64,000 bases of DNA from Algoriphagus sp. NG3. Lineage in GTDB: Bacteria; Bacteroidota; Bacteroidia; Cytophagales; Cyclobacteriaceae. The stretch covers positions 1,736,001 to 1,800,000 of the forward strand of contig NZ_CP139421.1 in NCBI RefSeq assembly GCF_034119865.1. Direction: 5' to 3'. Each line of letters starts with the position of its first letter. Within the stretch, counting starts at the first letter, position 1. The translations under genes and the position numbers were made by a program. Below, piece by piece: positions 1 to 8,246 of the stretch. The notes beneath the pieces are model-generated. The model was not told the DNA's origin and searched no databases. It worked only from the letters and a program-made list of their open reading frames with translations.

Positions 1-739
1 GTTTAAGTCCTGACATACCATGCCCGCCAAATCCAATATGAATACCGTAACCATGAGAAATGGACTCCTTTTCATCCATTATCCCATCACCGTTCTTGTC
101 GGTAAGCCTCCATAAATCCGGTCCTACTCCAACAAACAGATTATCTTCCAATTTCAATAAAGCGCCCGCTACATCCGTGGTCACATCATTGAAATCCCTG
201 ACCATGATCTGGGAATAGTCTGCAAGACCATCCCCATCTCTGTCTTCCAGCCGATAAATTTCCTCACGCTCCACAGTCATATCTCTCCAGTCGTGCGATC
301 CATCACCATTCACATCTTCAAGCCAGGTGTTTTTGTCAGACATCTCCGGTGAAAGGGTTTTCTGAAGAAAAGCTCTTTTTTCTTCGATGGTCTGCAAGCT
401 TATGGACTCGATCTCCCAGTCTTGATGTCCCCTGATATCAAACTCAGAGTTTTTCTGACGGTTGGTGCGGGTGTAGTACAAGCTTCCGTCATCAGTCACC
501 TGAATGGATATAGGGTCATACACTAGAGAATCTACCCCCCAGATGGAAAGCTTAAGCCCCGGACTAAGTATAGGGTTCACACTTCCTTCGGCAGCCTGCA
601 CCATTGGAGCTATTTCTTCCTTGGTCAAGGTACGCTCACGAAGATCTACGGGGTCGTTTTTGCTACAGGAAACTAAAAGAGGGATGGCTGATGCCAAAAT
701 TATTTTGGCGTAGTGTAGTTTGATTTTGGGTTGAGGCAT
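1..739 (-). CDS. Putative membrane-bound (PVC-type) dehydrogenase, N-terminal part
   Basis: The reading frame runs off the left edge; about 246 residues are visible from an ATG at 739. The N-terminus has a short basic and hydrophobic stretch ending in LLVSC, a likely lipoprotein signal with the acylated Cys. The body carries asparagine/aspartate-rich turns (WLEDVNGDGSHDWRD, RLEDRDGDGLADYSQ, TDKNGDGIMDEKE) and the phrase GYGIHIGFGGHGMSG. These resemble the beta-propeller part of large Bacteroidota/Planctomycete proteins annotated as membrane-bound dehydrogenases or PVC-type heme-binding CxxCH proteins. The propeller is expected to act in the periplasm with a C-terminal cytochrome domain. That domain is outside the window, so the heme part is inferred only. 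The gene reads away from the tRNA pair and ends beyond the edge. Confidence 0.7.
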   Translation of the reverse strand, partial: MPQPKIKLHYAKIILASAIPLLVSCSKNDPVDLRERTLTKEEIAPMVQAAEGSVNPILSPGLKLSIWGVDSLVYDPISIQVTDDGSLYYTRTNRQKNSEFDIRGHQDWEIESISLQTIEEKRAFLQKTLSPEMSDKNTWLEDVNGDGSHDWRDMTVEREEIYRLEDRDGDGLADYSQIMVRDFNDVTTDVAGALLKLEDNLFVGVGPDLWRLTDKNGDGIMDEKESISHGYGIHIGFGGHGMSGLK

Positions 740-818
740 AGGTAATTTTATTATTCCAATTTTAAAATTAACAAAATAAAAAATGGCATTTTAGCCATCT
801 GTCAAAAAGGTATGAAAA

Positions 819-846
819 CAAAAAACCCGATCACAGATCGGGCTTT
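819..846 (-). terminator. Rho-independent terminator of the tRNA-Glu pair
   Basis: CCCGATC (826-832) pairs with GATCGGG (836-842) around a 3-nt loop. On the minus strand a run of T follows. It lies about 80 nt downstream of the second tRNA-Glu. Confidence 0.75.
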
Positions 847-922
847 TGTTCACTTTAACCACTAACAACCATAAAACAAAAATAATATAAGACTTGGCGC
901 TAAATACGCTTTTTAGTCTTGG

Positions 923-994
923 TAGTCGGTACGGGAATCGAACCCGTGTTTTATCCGTGAAAGGGATACGTCCTAACCCCTAGACGAACCGACC
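923..994 (-). tRNA. tRNA-Glu (anticodon TTC)
   Basis: The minus strand folds into a cloverleaf. Its acceptor arm GGTCGGT pairs with ACCGACT (one G-U at the end), the discriminator is A, the anticodon loop is CTTTCAC with TTC as anticodon, and the T-arm contains GGGTTCGATTCCC. The CCA end is not encoded. It is the second of two identical copies and should be co-transcribed with the copy at 1042-1113. Confidence 0.97.
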
Positions 995-1041
995 ATAACT
1001 AATTCAAAAATATCACAACTTCCTGTAACCAGGCGACAATG

Positions 1042-1113
1042 TAGTCGGTACGGGAATCGAACCCGTGTTTTATCCGTGAAAGGGATACGTCCTAACCCCT
1101 AGACGAACCGACC
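1042..1113 (-). tRNA. tRNA-Glu (anticodon TTC), promoter-proximal copy
   Basis: Its 72 nt are identical to the copy at 923-994, with the same TTC anticodon and no encoded CCA. The 47 bp between the two copies contain no terminator, so one transcript probably yields both. A well-formed promoter lies 40-70 bp upstream. Confidence 0.97.
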
Positions 1114-1153
1114 ATTTTTGAGTTTGAAAAACTTGCTTTTCCAAATGGTTGTG

Positions 1154-1184
1154 CAAATATAGAGGGTTAAGTTTTTAAAACCAA
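1154..1184 (-). promoter_or_regulatory. Bacteroidota-type promoter for the tRNA-Glu pair
   Basis: On the minus strand, TTG at 1184-1182 is followed 20 nt later by TATATTTG at 1161-1154. This matches the TTTG / TAnnTTTG pattern of the primary sigma factor in Bacteroidota. Transcription would start near 1147, about 35 nt before the first tRNA. Confidence 0.65.
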
Positions 1185-1248
1185 TTTGGCTTCAAAAATT
1201 TCTATGGAAATTTGCTAAAAAGCTGATCCCAAAGGAATAAAATTTTCT

Positions 1249-1281
1249 TTTGAGGGTTTGCATCTGATTTTCCTATTTTTG
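1249..1281 (+). promoter_or_regulatory. Bacteroidota-type promoter for gap
   Basis: TTTG at 1249-1252 and TATTTTTG at 1274-1281 are separated by 21 nt and fit the -33 / -7 pattern. The start codon of the glyceraldehyde-3-phosphate dehydrogenase gene follows 22 nt downstream. Confidence 0.5.
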
Positions 1282-1303
1282 ATTTCCAATTACACACCTA
1301 CCG

Positions 1304-2314
1304 ATGATACCAAACAAACCGATTAGAATTGCCATTAATGGATTTGGTCGTATAGGCCGATATACTGCCAAACTAATCCTGGAAAATGAAGCATTTAACT
1401 TGGTGGCTATAAATGATTTGGCCGATAATTCAGCTATTGCCCATTTACTTAAATACGATTCTATTCATGGGAAATCTGAAAGTAACATTGAGCTCCATGA
1501 AAGCTTTTTACAAGTAAATGATCATGAAATCCAACTTTTCAGTCAGGCTGACCCTAATCAACTTCCCTGGGGAAGCCTTGATATTGACTTGGTCATAGAG
1601 TGTACAGGTAGATTTACCGACCGGGTGGGTGCGGAAAAACACCTAAAGGCAGGTGCTAAACGAGTAATCATTTCAGCTCCCTCCATGGATCCGACTATCA
1701 AAATGGTGGTATTGGGCGTGAATGATTCTATTCTGACCCGCAAGGAACAAATAGTTTCCAATGCTTCCTGCACCACAAACTGTCTTGCCCCTATGGTGAA
1801 AGTGCTGGATGATAGTTTTGGTGTGGTAAAGGGCTATGCCTCTACAGTGCACTCCTATACCAATGATCAAAATCTACATGATGCACCGCATCGGGATCTT
1901 AGGCGTGCCAGGGCAGCTGCTTATTCTATTATTCCTACTACTACCAATGCAGGAAAAGCGTTGGACGAGATCCTCCCAGAGCTAGCCGGGAAGATAGAAG
2001 CTTCGGCTATGCGTGTGCCAGTGCCTGATGGTTCGCTCACGGATATGATCGTAGAGTTAAAGAATGAAGCCACTGCGGAACAGATCAATCAGGCTTTCAG
2101 AGAGGCCTCTGCTGGCTATCTGAAAGGGCTGCTTGAGGTTGAGGACTCTCCTATTGTATCTATCGATATCATAGGAAATCCACATTCCTGCATTATTGAT
2201 GCCGCCCTTACTTCTTCTAAAGGAACTTTGGTTAAGATTGTAGGATGGTATGACAACGAAGCGGGCTACGCCAACCGATTGGTCGACCTAGCCCGCTTGA
2301 TAAGTGGAAAATAA
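1304..2314 (+). CDS. gap: Type I glyceraldehyde-3-phosphate dehydrogenase
   Basis: This enzyme oxidises and phosphorylates glyceraldehyde 3-phosphate to 1,3-bisphosphoglycerate in cytosolic glycolysis. The 336 residues match the usual length. The NAD(P)-binding motif NGFGRIGR is at residues 12-19, the catalytic Cys156 lies in SCTTNC, and the activating His183 in TVHSYTNDQ. The DAPHRDLRRARAAA stretch and the PTTTNAGKA phosphate-binding loop also follow. ND at residues 37-38, where NAD-dependent enzymes carry an acidic residue, suggests NAD use, but cofactor preference cannot be fixed by eye. The gene is monocistronic with its own promoter; its neighbours are not glycolytic. Confidence 0.97.
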   Translation: MIPNKPIRIAINGFGRIGRYTAKLILENEAFNLVAINDLADNSAIAHLLKYDSIHGKSESNIELHESFLQVNDHEIQLFSQADPNQLPWGSLDIDLVIECTGRFTDRVGAEKHLKAGAKRVIISAPSMDPTIKMVVLGVNDSILTRKEQIVSNASCTTNCLAPMVKVLDDSFGVVKGYASTVHSYTNDQNLHDAPHRDLRRARAAAYSIIPTTTNAGKALDEILPELAGKIEASAMRVPVPDGSLTDMIVELKNEATAEQINQAFREASAGYLKGLLEVEDSPIVSIDIIGNPHSCIIDAALTSSKGTLVKIVGWYDNEAGYANRLVDLARLISGK

Positions 2315-2417
2315 GGAGTAATTAGGACTTGCTGAAAAACTGCTCGCTTGAATAGTGGGCTGATCATTCCAAATGGAAGCTTCTAAGCTATTACAGGCGT
2401 TTTTCTACATGCCTTCA

Positions 2418-3479
2418 TTATGCTTTTACACGATTGAGGGAAAGAAGCTTTACCACGAAGTTTGGAAGGTTTCCTTTCTTTTTTCTTTCTCCTAAGTTGA
2501 GATACCAGCCAAATTTCTCCATGATAGGTACTTTGAACGTCTCTACCATTTCAATTAGAGTCCCATCGGGGTCTTCGAGGTAAGAAAATCGCCCGGCAGC
2601 CTTTCCCATATCAAATTCATTCTGACTATCAACAGTAAGTTCTATACCATCTTTGGCAAGTTTCTCTTTGATATCACTCATTCCGTTGACATCAAAGCAA
2701 ACATGGATAAATCCTAAATCCCCCCAGTTTCTGTTTTCAAATATTTTATTTCTTGGCTCTTGATCGGTTTCAATCAATTCAATCTGTGTCTGGCAAAATA
2801 ATCTTCCAAAAGCACCTGTCATGACTGAGGATCCTTGCAGAATAGCTCTTCTGTATTCTGAATTCCCTTCTCCTACCTGGGAAAAATCCTCCCATACACC
2901 CGTTTTATCAAACAAGATATCAGTTTGCATCAAGTGGTTTTGATAGACAGGCAAAGCCTTGTCCACAGAGGATACTCCTATCACTACCCCCAAAACGCCT
3001 CCTGTCAGATCTTTGTTTTTACTGAACCATGAACTATTTTCTATCAATTCAAAGGTATTTCCGTAAGGGTCTTTTACATAAAAATGCCAAACACCTAAAG
3101 GATTTTGTACTGGTTTTCCCAGCATAGTGGCTCCTATCTTGCTGAGGTGGTCATAGGTCTTCTGGATATCATGACAGCGCATCTTCACAGCCAAAATCCC
3201 TAAATCTTTCCAGGTAAGTTCCTGGTCTGAGGGCAATGGCTCTTTGGAAGTGTACTGCCATATTTCAAACCCACCACCACCTTGCATATTCAGGGCGAGG
3301 ATGGCATGCCTGCTTTCCACTTTGCCTGAGGTGTAGCGAGTCATCAATTTTGCCTCTGCACTGTCCTGGAAGATCGGAACATCCATTTTAAATGCTTTCC
3401 TATACCATGCCCAGGCTTGGTTAGCATCTTTTACTCCTATACCGACCTGTTGGATCCCATTAATTGTCGCTTGATTCAT
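2418..3479 (-). CDS. VOC-family protein with two glyoxalase-like domains
   Basis: Two vicinal-oxygen-chelate domains are visible in 353 residues. The first runs from about 8 to 150 (IQQVGIGVKDANQAWAWY to DPYGNTFELIE) and the second from about 160 to 320 (GVLGVVIGVSSVDKALPVY to DPDGTLIEMVE). The paired arrangement resembles extradiol dioxygenases and 4-hydroxyphenylpyruvate dioxygenase. Plausible metal ligands are His in IHVCFDVNG and Glu in TLIEMVE. The substrate is unknown. It is the last gene of the minus-strand arsenosugar-type operon, 18 bp after a glycosyltransferase gene. This suggests work on an organic product of that pathway, though it could be a passenger. Confidence 0.8.
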   Translation of the reverse strand: MNQATINGIQQVGIGVKDANQAWAWYRKAFKMDVPIFQDSAEAKLMTRYTSGKVESRHAILALNMQGGGGFEIWQYTSKEPLPSDQELTWKDLGILAVKMRCHDIQKTYDHLSKIGATMLGKPVQNPLGVWHFYVKDPYGNTFELIENSSWFSKNKDLTGGVLGVVIGVSSVDKALPVYQNHLMQTDILFDKTGVWEDFSQVGEGNSEYRRAILQGSSVMTGAFGRLFCQTQIELIETDQEPRNKIFENRNWGDLGFIHVCFDVNGMSDIKEKLAKDGIELTVDSQNEFDMGKAAGRFSYLEDPDGTLIEMVETFKVPIMEKFGWYLNLGERKKKGNLPNFVVKLLSLNRVKA

Positions 3480-3497
3480 TCAACTACCGTTATGCTT

Positions 3498-4205
3498 TTA
3501 CTTCTTTTGGTTTAAAAGATTTAAATATAAACTTTTGATCGAAGCTGGCTTAACTTTTAACAAAAAAAGAGTAAAAGCTATGAGGTTGGCAAGCTGGACC
3601 ATTATCCAACTATTTTCGGAATATTTACGTGAAGAAACCCTCATATTATATGGAAGGACATGAAAATCAGTTTTTTGCCGTATTCTTTTTACCAGCTCAA
3701 AATCCTCCATAATGCAATACCTGGCATCAAATCCTTCCAGGGACTCAAATAATAATTTTGAAATATAGAGACTTTGGTCTCCTCCTCCTGAAAAAACACC
3801 ATTGAACCGGGTAAACCAAGAATTGAGTTTCAGAATCTTTGCAGAGGAATCAAACCTGTATTGAAAGCAGCCGGGTTCCTTGCCATTAGAAATATGGTCT
3901 AGTATTACACTTCCAAACTCAACAGGCGGTCTGGTATCTGCATGCACAAAGTAAAAAATATCTGCCTTTGCCTTCTGGGCTCCCAAGTTCAATTGTGCCG
4001 CTCTATTCCTGATCGGGGAATGGATCACCATAGCTCCATAAAATCGGGCAACGGCTACGGTATCATCATGTGACCCTCCATCCACTACAATAATTTCCTG
4101 AAGCTCCCCACTGGCATATTTGTGTAAGTATGGGAGCAATTCCTTCAGGTTCTCCTCCTCATTTACACAGGGGATAATTACAGAAATTTGGCGTTTGTCA
4201 GTCAA
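3498..4205 (-). CDS. TIGR04283-type glycosyltransferase (arsenosugar-cluster family)
   Basis: This is a family-2 GT-A glycosyltransferase of 235 residues. It opens with ISVIIPCVNEEENL, then IIVVDGGSHDDT as the nucleotide-binding acidic motif and FVHADTRPP as the DxD-like metal motif. A C-terminal hydrophobic segment (LANLIAFTLFLL) may tether it to the membrane. The motifs are those of the TIGR04283 family, which occurs next to arsS and arsM in many genomes. The ATG at 4205 overlaps the DUF6134 gene by 8 bp, so the two are translationally coupled. The acceptor and sugar are not deducible. Confidence 0.85.
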   Translation of the reverse strand: MTDKRQISVIIPCVNEEENLKELLPYLHKYASGELQEIIVVDGGSHDDTVAVARFYGAMVIHSPIRNRAAQLNLGAQKAKADIFYFVHADTRPPVEFGSVILDHISNGKEPGCFQYRFDSSAKILKLNSWFTRFNGVFSGGGDQSLYISKLLFESLEGFDARYCIMEDFELVKRIRQKTDFHVLPYNMRVSSRKYSENSWIMVQLANLIAFTLFLLKVKPASIKSLYLNLLNQKK

Positions 4206-4821
4206 CTTTAAGTTTAATTGAATAATTTTTTATGTTGTTTTCCAAAATCACTTTTTGCAAAACCCCGCCTTCGTAATGAAAGCGATTCATATTTCCATTA
4301 ACATCTATTTCATAGACTCCTTTACTTATTTCCCTCACTTTGGTAAGCATCCCAAAGTTTTCTGAAATCAGGACATCTCCATCTTTGGGTTCGTGAAAAT
4401 ATAGTGTAGCTGTACTGGCTTTGATCGGTTGGTTGATAGGCTCCTCGTTATGGAATTTGTAGGAATTTGCATCTACATCATAGTGGTCTTGATTCCAGGT
4501 GACAGTGGTCAAAAAATTTCCCCTGTTAGAATCTGAATTTGTAGTGGCCCGCATAAGCTGCCCATTCTCGTAATGTGCTTTCTGCAGGAATTCTACATGT
4601 ATTTTTCCAAAAAACCAGAATTCCACCTTACTATGAATCTGATAATCTATTCCCTTGGCAGTAGTAGTTTTATCCGCCTGCATACTCCCAATTGTGAATC
4701 CCGCCAGTACAATATCGTACTTATTTGACTGGGTTTGCCCAAAGCTATTCCAGGGTGAGCTTATCAGGAGAAAAAGCACGATGAATATAAAACTGGTTGA
4801 TTTATAAGTTTTTACTGTCAT
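4198..4821 (-). CDS. DUF6134-like exported protein
   Basis: This 207-residue protein starts with a signal peptide (SFIFIVLFLLISSPWNSFGQ). The body is beta-rich: YDIVLAGFTIGSMQADKTTTAKGIDYQIHSKVEFWFF and repeated strands up to NYSIKLKVD. It fits the DUF6134 / DUF3108-like group, predicted periplasmic beta proteins of unknown role. It sits between the two arsenosugar-type glycosyltransferases, 108 bp after the upstream gene, and overlaps the downstream gene. A periplasmic partner for a cytosolic arsenosugar operon is unexpected and may mean that the product is exported. No catalytic residues are evident. Confidence 0.7.
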   Translation of the reverse strand: MTVKTYKSTSFIFIVLFLLISSPWNSFGQTQSNKYDIVLAGFTIGSMQADKTTTAKGIDYQIHSKVEFWFFGKIHVEFLQKAHYENGQLMRATTNSDSNRGNFLTTVTWNQDHYDVDANSYKFHNEEPINQPIKASTATLYFHEPKDGDVLISENFGMLTKVREISKGVYEIDVNGNMNRFHYEGGVLQKVILENNIKNYSIKLKVD

Positions 4822-4929
4822 ATTTCTAATTCTATTATTTAAGAAAGCAATCCTGGATTGATCTGAACCACGGAAAAACTAAGGTAAGATGGGGACTTTC
4901 CTATTAATTATCGAGAAAGGAAACAAACA

Positions 4930-5529
4930 TTAAGAATTAAGCTTGCCTTTCACTTGATTCCAGTCCTCTATTACATCTACATCAGAAAGAGGGGCAAGCT
5001 GGGAATAAGAATACCCAGTAAGAGACAGGTAATCTATGGTCAACTTGGCTACTTGATCTGTACTCCAAGGGATTCCTTGGAATACTCCCGGTATGAACTT
5101 ACGCATACCCAATAAATAGTATCCTCCATCCAAAGCAGGGCCTATGACTACATCACTTTCTTCGAGTTTCTCAAATGCGGTATTTATGAGTTCGGGAGTT
5201 AGTTCAGCACAATCCGTTCCTATTATCAGCAGCCTATCGAAACCTTCCTCAAATAATTTCTCAAATGCATTGCTCATTTTATCTCCCAAGCTTGATCCTG
5301 ACTGCAGTTCAAATCGGTAATTATGCGGATATGGGGATAAATCTTCTTCAATAAAATCTGAAAACCACAAGATTTTCTGTGCTTTTACCCCGGAAACTAT
5401 ATGATGGGTATAGTTTACCAAAAGCTTATAGGCATCCAATGCTTCCTGATCACCTATAGCCGCTGCCAATCTGGTTTTGACTTTGCCTAGTTTCGCATTT
5501 TTCTGGAAGATAAGTACAGCATCTTTCAT
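4930..5529 (-). CDS. TIGR04282-type (DUF2064) glycosyltransferase, arsenosugar-cluster family
   Basis: The protein has 199 residues with the nucleotidyl/glycosyl-transferase pattern AVLIFQKNAKLGKVKTRLAAAIG near the N-terminus and IIGTDCAEL plus VIGPALDGGYYLLGM in the core. This is the TIGR04282 / DUF2064 family found with arsS. The start is placed at the ATG at 5529, one base after the arsS stop. A longer frame from 5580 would add 17 residues encoded inside arsS and lacking family similarity. The tight junction indicates translational coupling. A function in building the sugar part of an arsenosugar is inferred from family context. Confidence 0.85.
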   Translation of the reverse strand: MKDAVLIFQKNAKLGKVKTRLAAAIGDQEALDAYKLLVNYTHHIVSGVKAQKILWFSDFIEEDLSPYPHNYRFELQSGSSLGDKMSNAFEKLFEEGFDRLLIIGTDCAELTPELINTAFEKLEESDVVIGPALDGGYYLLGMRKFIPGVFQGIPWSTDQVAKLTIDYLSLTGYSYSQLAPLSDVDVIEDWNQVKGKLNS

Positions 5530-5530
5530 A

Positions 5531-6583
5531 TCAGGTAGTGGCACCGCCACAGCTCGACCCTGCTCCCGCAGTGCATCCAAAGCAGTGGTTTTTTACAATG
5601 ATTTCCCGTTCTGTCAACGACTTCTCGTTCCATTCCCTGATATGTTGGGAATCCTCAGAGGTTACTTTCATTTCCAGCATCTGATTGAAGTCGCAGTCGT
5701 ATAGATATCCATCCCAGCCTACAGAGATGGTATTTCTACACATCACTCCGGAAGCCGCCACAGGATTAAAGCTAGTGATAAGCTTCTCCATATAGGACTC
5801 ATAATTATCCGTTCTTAAGAGATATTCCAAAAATCGGCTAATCGGAAGGTTAGTAATGGTGAATAAAGAATTGAACGTAATCCCAAACTTATCTGCGAGC
5901 TTTTTCTTGAACTCTGCCTCAAGCCCAGCTTGCGCTGCCGGCATAAAAGCTCCGGAGGGATTATAGACCAGGTTAAGGATCAGTCCGCTTCCTTCTATCC
6001 CATATCCTTGTTCATTCAACATTTTCAAAGCTTTGATGGATTTATCAAAAACCCCATCTCCCCGTTGGGAATCCGTTTTGAGAGCGGTGAAATAGGGCAA
6101 AGAAGAAGCGATTTCTATCCTATGTTTTTTATAGAACTCAGGTAGATCATGGTATTTGGGATTGGCTAAAATAATGGTAAGGTTGCATCGTACAATGATA
6201 TTTATCTCTGTATTAACAGCTCGTATAGACTCTACAAACCAGCGGAAATCGGGGTTCATCTCCGGAGCTCCTCCAGTCAAATCTACGGTGGTGATTTCGT
6301 GTTTTTTGATCACTTCCAGACATTCCAACATGGTGTCCTTTGTCATGATTTCTTTCCGGTCCGGTCCCGCATCTACGTGGCAGTGCTTGCAGACTTGATT
6401 ACACATTTTTCCTAGATTGATCTGCAAAATCTCCACGCGAGTGGGTTTTAGAGGGTATAGGTTTGAGCTTCGCATTTCAGTTGCAAACCTGTCGCCTTTA
6501 AATCCGGGCATGTCGGATTCCAAAAGCCTGATTTCTTCTTCAGTACTGGATAATGGGTGATCTTGAGCTTTTAGAGACTTCAT
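5531..6583 (-). CDS. arsS: Arsenosugar biosynthesis radical SAM protein ArsS
   Basis: This is a radical SAM enzyme of 350 residues. The 4Fe-4S cluster motif CNQVCKHC is near residues 61-68, followed by HVDAGPDRKE, the SAM-contact GGAPEM motif near 101-106, and a C-terminal Cys cluster (CFGCTAGAGSSCGG) that suits an auxiliary cluster. Family knowledge: ArsS transfers a deoxyadenosyl group to dimethylarsenite on the way to arsenosugars. It is the second gene of the operon, 3 bp after the peroxidase-like gene. The arsenite methyltransferase ArsM that supplies its substrate is not in this window. Confidence 0.9.
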   Translation of the reverse strand: MKSLKAQDHPLSSTEEEIRLLESDMPGFKGDRFATEMRSSNLYPLKPTRVEILQINLGKMCNQVCKHCHVDAGPDRKEIMTKDTMLECLEVIKKHEITTVDLTGGAPEMNPDFRWFVESIRAVNTEINIIVRCNLTIILANPKYHDLPEFYKKHRIEIASSLPYFTALKTDSQRGDGVFDKSIKALKMLNEQGYGIEGSGLILNLVYNPSGAFMPAAQAGLEAEFKKKLADKFGITFNSLFTITNLPISRFLEYLLRTDNYESYMEKLITSFNPVAASGVMCRNTISVGWDGYLYDCDFNQMLEMKVTSEDSQHIREWNEKSLTEREIIVKNHCFGCTAGAGSSCGGATT

Positions 6584-6586
6584 TGA

Positions 6587-6919
6587 TTACATGGATATTT
6601 CTTTGGCTTTATTCATCATCTGGGTGGCATGTACTAGAGAAGCTCCGCCTCTGATAGCCGCAGCTACGTGCACAGCTTCCATCATTTGCTCCTCATCACA
6701 TCCTTTCTCCATAGTATCTGTAGTGTAAGCGTCTATGCAATATGGACACTGTATGGTATGGGCTACAGCAAGCGCTATCAGTGATTTTTCGCGGGCAGTG
6801 AGCGCACCTTCGGCAAAAACTTCTCCATAATACTCAAAAAACTTATCCGCCAGGGGCTTTTGAAAATCGGCGATTTTACTGAAATTCTTAAGGTCTTCGG
6901 GGTTGTAGTAGGTTTTCAT
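6587..6919 (-). CDS. Arsenosugar-associated peroxidase-like (carboxymuconolactone decarboxylase fold) protein
   Basis: The protein has 110 residues in the CMD/AhpD fold. The redox motif CPYC is in IQCPYCIDAYT, flanked by EKSLIALAVAHT and HVAAAIRGGASLVH. This matches the TIGR04169 family that accompanies arsS. AhpD-like proteins use the CxxC pair and a nearby His for thiol chemistry, so a role in reducing or handling an arsenical thiol is plausible but unproven. It is the first gene of the minus-strand operon that runs down to 2418. No convincing -7/-33 pair was found upstream. Confidence 0.85.
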   Translation of the reverse strand: MKTYYNPEDLKNFSKIADFQKPLADKFFEYYGEVFAEGALTAREKSLIALAVAHTIQCPYCIDAYTTDTMEKGCDEEQMMEAVHVAAAIRGGASLVHATQMMNKAKEISM

Positions 6920-7101
6920 AACTATTTCTGTTTTTATTTAAATACGAAGTAAAAGGATTAGTTGGACTTACAACTGAGATTTTCATCAATGGGTTTAGGT
7001 TCAGGTGAATTTCTAAAAGATTTGGAAAAAACAGGAACTGAAAAGCATCGCAAATGTTATAATGGACGTATAGAGTACAGAACTTTTAAACACATTACAA
7101 T

Positions 7102-7737
7102 ATGGCATTACGACTAGGTGATATGGCCCCCAATTTTAAGGCTGAAACTACAGAAGGAACAATTGATTTTCACGAGTATTTAGGAGATGGTTGGGGAATC
7201 CTATTTTCCCATCCTGCGGATTATACTCCGGTGTGTACCACAGAACTAGGGACAGTGGCTAAACTTAAGGATGAATTTTCCAAGCGGAATACTAAAGTGA
7301 TCGCGCTCAGCGTAGACGGATTGGAAAGTCACAAAGGTTGGATTTCGGATATCAACGAGACCCAAAACTGTGAAGTAAATTTCCCTATCATCGCGGATCA
7401 TGACCGGAAGGTCGCGGATCTATATGATATGATTCACCCTAATTCTAATGAGAATTTCACTGTACGATCAGTTTTTGTAATTGGTAATGATAAGAAAATC
7501 AAGCTGATAATCACATATCCTGCAAGTACAGGTAGAAATTTCGAAGAACTACTCAGGGTGATTGATTCACTTCAACTGACTGCTAACTATTCTGTGGCTA
7601 CTCCTGCCAACTGGAAGCATGGTGAAGATGTGGTAATCGCTCCGGCAATTAAGGATGAGGATATTCCAGCCAAATTCCCTAAAGGTCACAAGGTGGTGAA
7701 ACCATATCTAAGAATTACACCGCAGCCTAATTTATAA
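7102..7737 (+). CDS. 1-Cys (Prx6-type) peroxiredoxin
   Basis: This 211-residue peroxiredoxin reduces peroxides in the cytosol. The peroxidatic Cys is in PADYTPVCTTE near residue 48. The Prx6-type C-terminal extension (PANWKHGEDVVIAPAIKDEDIPAKFPKGHKVVKPYLRITPQPNL) is complete. No resolving Cys motif of the typical 2-Cys class is seen; the other Cys (QNCEVNF) is in the middle. A strong terminator follows. It is divergent from the arsenosugar operon with 182 bp between starts, so co-regulation under arsenic or oxidative stress is possible but not shown. Confidence 0.93.
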   Translation: MALRLGDMAPNFKAETTEGTIDFHEYLGDGWGILFSHPADYTPVCTTELGTVAKLKDEFSKRNTKVIALSVDGLESHKGWISDINETQNCEVNFPIIADHDRKVADLYDMIHPNSNENFTVRSVFVIGNDKKIKLIITYPASTGRNFEELLRVIDSLQLTANYSVATPANWKHGEDVVIAPAIKDEDIPAKFPKGHKVVKPYLRITPQPNL

Positions 7738-7754
7738 TAGACTGTTAACCAATT

Positions 7755-7788
7755 AAAAAAGGCTTTCTACCGGAAGCCTTTTTTTTGT
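7755..7788 (+). terminator. Rho-independent terminator after the peroxiredoxin gene
   Basis: AAGGCTTTC pairs with GGAAGCCTT around a 4-nt loop (about 7759-7780) and is followed by eight T. A matching A run on the 5' side could let it also work on the minus strand. Confidence 0.85.
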
Positions 7789-7920
7789 ATATCGGTGTGC
7801 TTTTGGGAAATCATTGCGAGCCCAGTACCTAAAATTCTTCTAATCCCACTACTGGCAAAAAAGCGGATATACCTATAGAATAAATACCGCATAACTGCAT
7901 CGATGGAGTTTCCAATTGTT

Positions 7921-8205
7921 TTAGGATTCGATCAGCAGGAAATTTGCCTTGGCGGCCTCAGACCTTACGGATTTGGCATGCTGATATCCTTCAGAATTAT
8001 ACCAGGCTTCCGCTTTTTCTTTAGTTGGGAATTTCAGCATGACCAATCGTTCATGATTCCATTCACCCTCCAATACAGTAACCGGCTGCCCTCGGAGTAC
8101 AAATCTGCCACCGAAGGCCAAAACAGTAGCAGGTGTCAATTCTTTATAAGCATTATACTTTTCGGGGTCGGAAATATCCACCTCTACTATTACATACGCT
8201 GCCAT
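7921..8205 (-). CDS. DUF1330 domain protein
   Basis: The 94 residues form one dimeric alpha+beta barrel-type domain: MAAYVIVEVDISDPEKYNAY at the start, VLEGEWNHERLVMLKFPTKEKAEAWYNSEGYQHAKSVRS in the middle. This is the DUF1330 pattern. The function is unknown; related folds include ABM monooxygenases, but no catalytic residue can be named. It lies between the peroxiredoxin gene (convergent) and the exporter operon, 41 bp downstream of the tolC-like gene, so it may be the last gene of that transcript. Confidence 0.85.
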   Translation of the reverse strand: MAAYVIVEVDISDPEKYNAYKELTPATVLAFGGRFVLRGQPVTVLEGEWNHERLVMLKFPTKEKAEAWYNSEGYQHAKSVRSEAAKANFLLIES

Positions 8206-8246
8206 CTTCTCTATATTTAGGTTTAAACTTTACTGTATTTCTAATC

